NCBI GenBank assembly: GCA_964608495.1
Contig: CAZSOQ010000253.1
Span: forward strand, 1 to 7,648
Length of the DNA stretch: 7,648 bases
Source: JAKORR01 sp964608495
GTDB taxonomy: Bacteria; Armatimonadota; Zipacnadia; Zipacnadales; FEN-943
Direction of reading: 5' to 3'
Program-made: the position numbers and the translations under genes
The notes under the pieces: generated by a model
What the model saw: the letters and a program-made list of their open reading frames with translations, nothing else
Database searches by the model: none
What the model was told of the DNA's origin: nothing
Part shown: one piece after another, positions 1 to 4,612 of the stretch
Layout of the letters: each line of letters starts with the position of its first letter
Position numbering within the stretch: the stretch's first letter is position 1

Positions 1-653
1 TCGCCCAGAGCGCAGCCCTTGTAGTCATGGCGAGAGCCCGTGCCGTCCTTGAAGTGGGTGTGCTTGACCCACGGCGCGACGCGCTCGTAGACGTAGGGCA
101 GCACCTCGGTTGGGTAGCCGAACCAGCGGTAGTTCATGGTGTCCAGGTTCGTGCCGACGAGGGGCGAGTCCACGGTTTCGAGGACGGTGAGCAGCACGTC
201 CACGTTGTTGGTGATCCAGCCGTGGTTGTCTATGCCCAGGATCAGGCCCGCCTCCTCGACGGCGTCGAGGCAGCGGAGCACGCAGCCGGAGATGGCGGTC
301 ACCCACAGCTCCTCGGGGCAATCGTCCTTGGGGCTGCCACCCTCGGTCCGGATCACGGGCGCGCCGAGGATGACGGCGAGGTCGCAGATCCGCTGGAAGC
401 GGTCCACCTGGGCCTGGATGGCGTCCTCCTCCCAGACGTTGAAGTCGTTGCCCGCCGAGAAGGCGGAGCACTTGATGCGCCGCGCGTCCAGCAGGGCCCG
501 GGCCTGCGCCGCCGCGGCCTGGGGGTCGCCGTCCTCGGGCCACACGTCGCGGCACTGGAGCTCCACGGCCTCGAAGCCCGCCTCGGCCGCATAGTCCAGG
601 AACTCCTCGAGCGTCTCGCCCGGTGCGTTGTAGTGAATCAAACCGCAAAGCAT
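1..653 (-). CDS. Sugar phosphate isomerase/epimerase, TIM-barrel (partial, C-terminus off the window)
   Basis: Reading the minus strand from ATG at 653 gives 217 residues with no stop before the left edge. The protein begins MLCGLIHYNAPGETLEEFL and follows the xylose-isomerase-like TIM-barrel (AP_endonuc_2) pattern: an early helix with GFEAVELQ (26-33), ILGAPVIRTEGG (95-106), LGIDNHGWITNN (139-150), GTNLDTMNYRW (167-177) and VKHTHFKDG (196-204). In this family the acidic residue before NHG, the Asp in LDTxN and the His in HxHxKD line the metal-binding active site. Members isomerise or epimerise sugars or sugar acids in the cytoplasm; the substrate cannot be read here. Usual length is 270-300 residues, so roughly 60-80 are missing. 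The site before NHG is Asp (D142), where I would more often expect Glu. AGGAGG eight bases upstream fixes the start. It is divergent from the next gene. Confidence 0.9.
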   Translation of the reverse strand, partial: MLCGLIHYNAPGETLEEFLDYAAEAGFEAVELQCRDVWPEDGDPQAAAAQARALLDARRIKCSAFSAGNDFNVWEEDAIQAQVDRFQRICDLAVILGAPVIRTEGGSPKDDCPEELWVTAISGCVLRCLDAVEEAGLILGIDNHGWITNNVDVLLTVLETVDSPLVGTNLDTMNYRWFGYPTEVLPYVYERVAPWVKHTHFKDGTGSRHDYKGCALG

Positions 654-888
654 GGTTCGCGCCTCCTGTGTAAGGGCTCGGCGCCCGGCTTGCTCACTCC
701 TGGTCAACTGCTCGAGGGCCCGGCCGCCGACCGGCTGGCGAAGATGGTTCGCTGAGCTCGGGCGCCTACCTCCTCGCCGGAGGCGGCAGGAAGCGTTGCC
801 GCCGAGGGAATGCCGGGCGAGCAGGCGCGGGCCACGGGCTGCGCGAGCGCTGCAGGAGGGGGGCCGGGGCGCGAGGAACAGTCCCGGC
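654..888. other. Divergent intergenic region between the isomerase and comF
   Basis: 235 bp between two outward-facing genes, so promoters for both should lie here. I see no convincing -10/-35 pair on either strand. One small perfect stem is present, CCTCC-TCGCC-GGAGG at 769-783. Open frames crossing the region translate to Arg/Pro/Gly-rich low-complexity protein and look non-coding. Confidence 0.5.
662..667 (-). promoter_or_regulatory. Ribosome binding site of the isomerase/epimerase gene
   Basis: The minus strand reads AGGAGG here, eight bases before the ATG at 653. It is a full Shine-Dalgarno match and decides the start of a gene that has no stop in the window. Confidence 0.8.
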
Positions 889-1677
889 GTGGAACTGGCC
901 TCCGTGCGACAGGCGTGGTCCGAGGTGCTCGACCTGCTGTACCCGCCGCGGTGCGAGGTTTGCGGCAGGGACAGCAAGTCCGCCCTCTGCGACGAGTGCC
1001 TGGCGGCGGTTCAGCGCGTGGAGCGGCCCTACTGCGCGCGGTGCAACGTGCCCTTCCCCAAGGACCAGGCGGACCGAGGGCTGTGTGCCGAGTGCCGGCG
1101 CTCGCGGAGCCCGTTGGTGGCGGTGCGCAGTGTGGGGCTGCACGTGGGCCCGCTGCGCCAGGCCGTGCTGCGGTTCAAGTTCCACTCGGCGCGGCGGCTG
1201 GGCCCGGTGCTTGGGCGGCTGATCTACGAGCGGGTGCTGCGCGAGGCGGACGAGCCCGAGGGAATGGCGGTGGGCGAGGTGCAGGCGCTGGTGCCCGCGG
1301 TGCTGCACCCTCGGCGGCGCCGATGGCGCGGCTTCGACCAGGCGATCATGATCACGCGCGAGCTGGCGGCGCTGTGGGGGGTACCGGTGGTGGCGGCGGT
1401 GCGGCGGACGAAGTTCACCCAGCCCCAGATAGACCTGGAGCCCGAGCAGCGCCGCCGGAACCTGGCGGGGGCCTTCCGCCCGGACCCGAGGGTGGACCTG
1501 AGCGGGCAGGTCGTGGCGGTTGTGGATGATGTCTGGACGACGGGCGCGACGCTGGAGGCCTGCGCCCGGGCGGTCAAGCGGGCCGGCGCCCAGCGCGTGT
1601 ACGGCCTGACGGTGACGCGCGCCGTGCCGTCCTGGCACCCCGCGGCCATCGAGAGGATCGCGATGACGGGGGCCTAG
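889..1677 (+). CDS. comF: ComF family protein (zinc-finger phosphoribosyltransferase)
   Basis: Translation from GTG 889 gives 262 residues. The N-terminus has the ComF opening DLLYPPRCEVCG, then Cys pairs at 22/25, 34/37, 49/52 and 66/69, a double zinc-finger layout. A type I phosphoribosyltransferase domain follows, with the PRPP-binding loop VVAVVDDVWTTGATLEAC at 208-225. Between them lie the ComF signatures RFKFHSARRLG (95-105), RRRRWRGFDQA (142-152) and RTKFTQPQIDL (173-183). ComF is needed for DNA uptake in Bacillus and Haemophilus, probably on the cytoplasmic side; its reaction is not settled. The frame stays open back to about 652, but that part is Arg-rich and unlike ComF. GAGGAA at 873-878 sits ten bases before the GTG; GTG 904 is a later alternative. 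No other competence genes are visible. The next gene starts 34 bp downstream and may be co-transcribed. Confidence 0.9.
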   Translation: MELASVRQAWSEVLDLLYPPRCEVCGRDSKSALCDECLAAVQRVERPYCARCNVPFPKDQADRGLCAECRRSRSPLVAVRSVGLHVGPLRQAVLRFKFHSARRLGPVLGRLIYERVLREADEPEGMAVGEVQALVPAVLHPRRRRWRGFDQAIMITRELAALWGVPVVAAVRRTKFTQPQIDLEPEQRRRNLAGAFRPDPRVDLSGQVVAVVDDVWTTGATLEACARAVKRAGAQRVYGLTVTRAVPSWHPAAIERIAMTGA

Positions 1678-1711
1678 CGCCACTTCCGGCAGTCAACCCG
1701 GTGAGGCAAGC

Positions 1712-2524
1712 ATGCGCACAGGAAGCAGCAAGTCCAGGAAGCCCTGTCCCCACTGTGGATCGCTCATCTGGTCCACGGACCACGTGTGCATGTACTGCGG
1801 GCGGGAGTTGCCGCGCGAGGACCTCACGGCCGGACCCTCGCAGGAGTCGGAAGACGCCGGCGAAGCGCCCGCCGCGGACCAGCGTGCGCAGGGCCGAGAG
1901 GCGAACGTGATCGGCGGAGGGAGCGGCGATAGGTCGCGCAATCCGGCACCGAGCGCCGGGGGCGCGGGCCTGGAGCCGCCCCGTCGCGCGGCGGCGGAGC
2001 CGGGCGCGCAGTGGTTCGTGCGGCGGACGACCACCGACGACGGGACGATCTACGGCCCCTACGAGGAGCAGGTCATACGACAGATGCTGCAGGACGGCGG
2101 GCTGTCATGGGACGATCAGGTGAGCCGGGAGGGCTCGCGCAACTGGCGGGCCGTGCGGCACATGCCCGAGTTCGCCCAAGGCGAGGCGCCTGGCGGCCGC
2201 TCACGGCCGGAGCCTGGCCGGGGGGCGGCGGTGGGTCGGCCCCCCCGGAGGCGCGCGTCGGCCGAGCGCCCGCGGATGCCACAGGTCCTCCCGCCAGGCC
2301 GGCGCAACAACGTGGTGGCGGCGGTACTGGCCCTCGTGCTCGGGAGCCTGGGGGCCCACAAGTTCTACAACGGCTCGCATGGGTGGGGCGTGATCTACCT
2401 GGTGCTGGCGTGGACGTCGCTTCCGTGGGTGGTGGCAGTGGCGGAGGGGGTCTGGTATCTGCTCGACGCCGCGCGCTATGACGCGAGGTACAACGAGACG
2501 CCGCCGAGTCCGTGGAAGTGGTAG
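1712..2524 (+). CDS. Zinc-ribbon / GYF_2 / TM2 domain membrane protein
   Basis: 270 residues in three recognisable modules. Residues 12-30 form a zinc ribbon, CPHCG then CMYCG, with cysteines at 12, 15, 26 and 29. Residues about 100-154 form a GYF_2 domain: WFVRR at the start, GTIYGPY at 111-117, and the closing W133-DDQVSREGSRNW-R146 pattern. Residues about 199-251 form a TM2 domain with two membrane segments (about 200-216 and 226-250) and the hallmark GSLGAHKFYNGSHGWG. Pro/Arg/Gly-rich linkers at 38-99 and 155-198 separate them. GYF_2 domains are thought to bind peptides or proteins, and TM2 is a small two-helix membrane module; the combination suggests a membrane adaptor whose partner is unknown. 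The start has GTGAGG five bases upstream. The ribbon matches, Cys for Cys, that of the protein starting at 3738. Confidence 0.88.
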   Translation: MRTGSSKSRKPCPHCGSLIWSTDHVCMYCGRELPREDLTAGPSQESEDAGEAPAADQRAQGREANVIGGGSGDRSRNPAPSAGGAGLEPPRRAAAEPGAQWFVRRTTTDDGTIYGPYEEQVIRQMLQDGGLSWDDQVSREGSRNWRAVRHMPEFAQGEAPGGRSRPEPGRGAAVGRPPRRRASAERPRMPQVLPPGRRNNVVAAVLALVLGSLGAHKFYNGSHGWGVIYLVLAWTSLPWVVAVAEGVWYLLDAARYDARYNETPPSPWKW

Positions 2525-2576
2525 AGGGCGCGGGGCAGGGCGCCAGGGCTGAGCGTGGAGGGCCGGCGGGAGGGGG

Positions 2577-2605
2577 TAGAGGCTGGGCGCGGGAGGAGGT
2601 ATACT
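2577..2605 (+). promoter_or_regulatory. Candidate promoter of the 2658 membrane-protein gene
   Basis: TATACT at 2600-2605 is a good -10 box in otherwise very GC-rich sequence. The -35 position 17 bp upstream reads TAGAGG (2577-2582), only a 3/6 match to TTGACA. The surrounding AGGTATACTG recurs exactly upstream of the paralogous gene at 3738, at almost the same distance from the start codon (52 versus 51 bp), which is the main reason to believe it. Inference from sequence only. Confidence 0.45.
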
Positions 2606-2642
2606 GGGTGGCGGCAGTCGGCGACGGACAATCCCAAGCTTC

Positions 2643-2648
2643 GGGAGG
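2643..2648 (+). promoter_or_regulatory. Ribosome binding site that decides between two ATGs
   Basis: GGGAGG lies three bases before ATG 2652 and nine bases before ATG 2658. Three bases is too close for normal initiation, so 2658 is preferred and the protein should begin MGRVDIGEAL. Confidence 0.65.
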
Positions 2649-2657
2649 GCGATGCCG

Positions 2658-3344
2658 ATGGGTCGTGTCGACATCGGGGAAGCGCTGACCACCTCGTTCA
2701 ACGTGTTTCTCAAGAACATCGGTGTGATGGTATTGGGGGGTCTGATCCTGGTCGTGATCAGCTTCTGTGCCATTCTCATGCCGCCGCTGATGGTGGGCCT
2801 GTATATCATGTGCCTCAAGGCGCTGCGCGGGCAGGACGTGCAGGTGGGGGACGTCTTCGAGGGATTCTCCCACCTCGGCCCGGCCTACCTGGTGGCCGTA
2901 GTGCCGCCCGTGATTGCGGTGCTGCTGTACTTCATCGCGGCGCTGCCGCTGGCAGGCGCGATGGGCCTGGCTCGCGGCGAAGGGGGCGAAGCCGCGGCGG
3001 GAGCCCTGGTGGGCACCGTGGTCGTCCTCATGATGGTCGTCACCATTGCCGTGCTCCTGCTGGCCCCCATCTTCGGACTGGCCTTCCCCGCGGTCGCAGA
3101 TGGCATGGGGGGCGTCGAGGCCCTGACCTTCTCCTACCAGCGGGGCCTCGCGAACTGGCCGGCCCTGTTCGTGCTTTCCATATGCATTGCGGTTGCGCAG
3201 GGCATCGTGGGCATCGTGGGCAGCGTGACCGCCGGGCTCCCCTCCATCCTGGCTCTGCCGTGGTCAGGGGTGCTTATCGCCACAGCCTATTTGCAGGTCA
3301 CCGGCGAGGCGCCGGCTGCCGGGGGAGCGGGCGGCGAGGGTTAG
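2658..3344 (+). CDS. Multi-pass membrane protein, unidentified family (zinc-ribbon-free paralogue)
   Basis: 228 residues from ATG 2658 (230 if ATG 2652 is used). Hydrophobic segments lie at about 21-42, 76-99, 117-140, 168-190 and 194-214, so four or five membrane helices are likely. Recognisable blocks are IGEALTTSFNVFLKNIGVM at the N-terminus, PPLMVGLYIMCLKALRGQ (42-59), GDVFEGF (64-70) and GLANWPALF (163-171). The layout recalls broad membrane families such as DUF975 or the glycerophosphodiesterase membrane domain, but I cannot assign one. No catalytic motif is visible. The gene at 3738 is a clear paralogue with an added N-terminal zinc ribbon: 30 of 40 residues are identical over 136-175 here. 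It has its own candidate promoter at 2577-2605. The last 12 residues are Gly/Ala-rich. Confidence 0.85.
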   Translation: MGRVDIGEALTTSFNVFLKNIGVMVLGGLILVVISFCAILMPPLMVGLYIMCLKALRGQDVQVGDVFEGFSHLGPAYLVAVVPPVIAVLLYFIAALPLAGAMGLARGEGGEAAAGALVGTVVVLMMVVTIAVLLLAPIFGLAFPAVADGMGGVEALTFSYQRGLANWPALFVLSICIAVAQGIVGIVGSVTAGLPSILALPWSGVLIATAYLQVTGEAPAAGGAGGEG

Positions 3345-3432
3345 CCGCTACCGCCGCAGGACAAGCCCGAGGAGTAGGGCCGAGCGCGGCGGCAACCAAG
3401 GCGCCCGAAGGGCCCACCTGCGTGGGCCTGAT

Positions 3433-3456
3433 GTAGGAGCCGGCTGTGCCGGCGAC
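3433..3456 (+). repeat. REP-like element, copy 1
   Basis: A 24-nt unit: GTAG, then GA, then the perfect hairpin GCCGGC-TGT-GCCGGC (3439-3453), then GAC. A 5' GTAG tetranucleotide followed by a short palindrome is the classic design of RAYT-associated REP sequences. The Pseudomonas REP core GTAGGAGCGGGCTTGCCCGCGA has the same structure. Confidence 0.75.
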
Positions 3457-3511
3457 CCGGAGTACCATGAGGCCGCCTCGCGACCTCCAGGCTGCTTCGC
3501 GGCCTCGCGAT

Positions 3512-3536
3512 GTCGCCAGCAATAGCTGGCTCCTAC
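3512..3536 (-). repeat. REP-like element, copy 2 (inverted)
   Basis: Read on the minus strand it is GTAG, GA, hairpin GCCAGC-TATT-GCTGGC, GAC, 25 nt. It matches copy 1 in the GTAGGAGCC start and GGCGAC end; the stem differs by compensating changes that keep it paired (GCCGGC/GCCGGC against GCCAGC/GCTGGC). Paired change in the stem argues that the fold matters. Confidence 0.75.
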
Positions 3537-3644
3537 GGCGACCCGGGTTTTCCCCGTCCGGCGCACCTCCTGCCGGTCGGGGCGTCTGCGTTACTCCCCT
3601 GTGCCTGTGACGGATCCGTCCTTAGGCAACGACACACGCCTCCA

Positions 3645-3660
3645 GCCAGGGCTCCCTGGC
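3645..3660. promoter_or_regulatory. Inverted repeat overlapping the -35 region; possible operator
   Basis: GCCAGGG-CT-CCCTGGC is a perfect 7-bp inverted repeat ending 20 bp before the TATACT box and overlapping the likely -35 hexamer. Its position suits a repressor or activator site, though GC-rich palindromes also arise by chance. The 9-mer GCCAGGGCT also occurs at 2542-2550 upstream of the other membrane-protein gene. Confidence 0.35.
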
Positions 3661-3686
3661 ACCGACCGGGCAGGCAGAGGTATACT
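3656..3686 (+). promoter_or_regulatory. Candidate promoter of the 3738 gene
   Basis: TATACT at 3681-3686 serves as a -10 box within AGGTATACTG, the 10-mer shared with 2598-2607. CTGGCA at 3656-3661 matches four of six TTGACA positions with a 19-bp spacer, longer than ideal. The predicted leader is about 45 nt, as for the paralogue. Confidence 0.45.
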
Positions 3687-3722
3687 GCGAGCGGTCGTCC
3701 TCCGAGGCCCAACCGGCGGATC

Positions 3723-3728
3723 AGGAGG
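3723..3728 (+). promoter_or_regulatory. Ribosome binding site of the 3738 gene
   Basis: AGGAGG, nine bases before ATG 3738. It rules out longer in-frame starts back to about 3510, whose translation is Arg/Pro-rich and covers the promoter. Confidence 0.75.
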
Positions 3729-3737
3729 CGGGTGGCC

Positions 3738-4238
3738 ATGTCCGAGGACAGACAGGACCAGGGAAAGAGGAAGTGCCCCAACTGCGGGGCGGAGGTGCTC
3801 GCGACCGACGACATCTGCATGAACTGCGGGGCGGAGCTGGTGGTGAGCCCTTCCCCTGAGCCAGTGGAACCGGCGACGCCGGCGGCGCCGAGCTACGCCG
3901 TGACGCAGCCTCCAAGGGAAGAGCCGGTAGAGACGGGCAAGATCCGTGTGGTGCAGGCACTGGTGCTGTCCTGGCGGGGCTTCATAAGCCACATCGCTCT
4001 GTTGGTGCTGGGCGCCCTGGTGATGAGCCTGATGGGGGTGTGCGTGGTCCTGATACCGCCGCTGATGGCGGGTCTGTACGCGATGAGCCTCAGCGCAGTG
4101 CGGGGCCAGGAGCCAGAACTCGGGGACATCTTCGGCGGCTTCTCCTACACGGTTCCCGCCTATGCGGTGGTCATCGTGATGGCCGTCATCTTCCTGGTGA
4201 TCAACCTGCTCCTAGTCGCCCCGCTGGTGGCGGCCTAG
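3738..4238 (+). CDS. Zinc-ribbon multi-pass membrane protein, N-terminal part ending at an in-frame TAG
   Basis: 166 residues from ATG 3738 to TAG 4236-4238. Residues 13-31 are a zinc ribbon, CPNCG then CMNCG (cysteines 13, 16, 27, 30), with the same spacing as in the protein starting at 1712. A Pro/Glu-rich linker (35-66) leads into a membrane domain paralogous to the protein starting at 2658: IPPLMAGLYAMSLSAVRGQ (106-124), GDIFGGF (129-135), and membrane segments at about 86-106 and 139-161. The domain stops after its second helix. The same reading frame then continues past the TAG with the rest of the paralogous domain (4239-4595), so this is one gene interrupted by a nonsense codon, not a naturally short protein. 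Whether a truncated product is made and functional is unknown. Confidence 0.85.
   Translation: MSEDRQDQGKRKCPNCGAEVLATDDICMNCGAELVVSPSPEPVEPATPAAPSYAVTQPPREEPVETGKIRVVQALVLSWRGFISHIALLVLGALVMSLMGVCVVLIPPLMAGLYAMSLSAVRGQEPELGDIFGGFSYTVPAYAVVIVMAVIFLVINLLLVAPLVAA
4236..4238 (+). other. In-frame amber codon interrupting the membrane-protein gene
   Basis: TAG in the frame of ATG 3738. Aligned with the paralogue without gaps from PPLM to GTVV, it falls opposite Met102 of the 2658 protein (AMGL against A*GL). Four neighbouring genes (ending at 1677, 2524, 3344 and 5911) use TAG as their normal stop, so genome-wide reassignment of UAG is unlikely. A nonsense mutation, a sequencing or assembly error, or local readthrough remain possible. 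Confidence 0.85.
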
Positions 4239-4595
4239 GGCCTGACTGGCGAACGGAACCTCGGGCAGGGATTGGGGGTCCCGATAGGCACCGTGGTGAC
4301 CATGGCGGTGACGGCGCTGGTCTCGATCGTGGTCTTCGCGCCCCTGCTGGGGCTGGCGATGCCGGCCGTGGCCGAGGGGATGGGGGCCGTGGACGCCCTG
4401 GCCTTCTCCCTAAACCGCGGCCTGGCCAACTGGCCGGCCCTCTTCGCCCTCAGCATCATCGTCGGAGTGGTGACAACGCTGATCAGCTCGATCACGGGAG
4501 GCCTGGCCCAGTTCCTGACCACGCCGTGGTCCTTCTGCGTCATGAGCGCGGCTTACATGCAGGCCATCGGCGACGTTACGAAAGAGGGGGCCTGA
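4239..4595 (+). pseudogene. C-terminal part of the interrupted zinc-ribbon membrane protein
   Basis: Continuous with the 3738 frame, this segment reads GLTGERNLGQGLGVPIGTVV and on to a TGA at 4593-4595. It carries the third and later membrane helices and the block AEGMGAVDALAFSLNRGLAN, WPALFALSI. Over 40 residues it is 30/40 identical to residues 136-175 of the 2658 protein, so it has not decayed. Internal starts exist (TTG 4272, GTG near 4290, ATG 4302), but none has a well-spaced Shine-Dalgarno, so independent translation is doubtful. Without readthrough or repair it would be a dead fragment; the lack of any other lesion suggests the stop is recent, or not real. Confidence 0.75.
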
Positions 4596-4612
4596 GACCG
4601 CTGTCATCGCCC

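Larger units (their letters stand above)
3433..3536. repeat. REPIN-like inverted REP doublet
   Basis: Two REP units in opposite orientation bound a 104-bp element. The GTAGGAGCC arm of copy 1 can pair with GGCTCCTAC of copy 2. Inside the spacer a second inverted repeat, GAGGCCGC (3469-3476) with GCGGCCTC (3499-3506), gives a nested hairpin. Such doublets (REPINs or BIMEs) are usually intergenic and are mobilised in trans by a RAYT transposase, which is not present in this window. Confidence 0.7.
3345..3737. other. 393-bp intergenic region with REP doublet and promoter
   Basis: No gene is credible here; open frames are short and low-complexity. It holds the inverted REP pair at 3433-3536, a 10-bp palindrome ACGGATCCGT at 3610-3619, an inverted repeat at 3645-3660 and a candidate promoter ending in TATACT at 3681-3686. 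Of 3345-3432 and 3547-3609 I can say nothing specific. No hairpin followed by a T-tract, so no standard terminator, is visible after the gene ending at 3344. Confidence 0.6.

Noticed and set aside
680..715. Minus-strand TTGACC near 700-705 as the -35 of the isomerase promoter
   Set aside because: No acceptable -10 box lies 15-19 bp downstream; the nearest T/A-containing hexamer (TTACAC) is 27 bp away.
27..755. A plus-strand open frame across the isomerase gene
   Set aside because: The minus-strand frame carries the TIM-barrel motifs and a proper ribosome site; the plus frame shows none and crosses the divergent gap.
766..1683. A 305-codon minus-strand open frame opposite comF
   Set aside because: Composition-driven shadow; the plus strand encodes an unmistakable ComF protein with Cys pairs and a PRPP loop.
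3331..3348. Hairpin GCGGC...GCCGC as a terminator of the 2658 gene
   Set aside because: The stem is five bp, it overlaps the stop codon and no T-tract follows.
3610..3619. Palindrome ACGGATCCGT as an operator
   Set aside because: It is perfect but only 10 bp, over 60 bp from the -10 box, and not repeated elsewhere in the window; chance is adequate.
4236..4238. UAG as a sense codon across the genome (for example pyrrolysine)
   Set aside because: Genes ending at 1677, 2524, 3344 and 5911 all terminate with TAG at expected positions; general reassignment would extend all of them. Local readthrough is not excluded.
4236..4275. Frameshift as the cause of the split membrane-protein gene
   Set aside because: 3738, 4236 and 4272 are all in the same frame and the alignment to the paralogue is gapless, so the lesion is a stop codon and not an indel.
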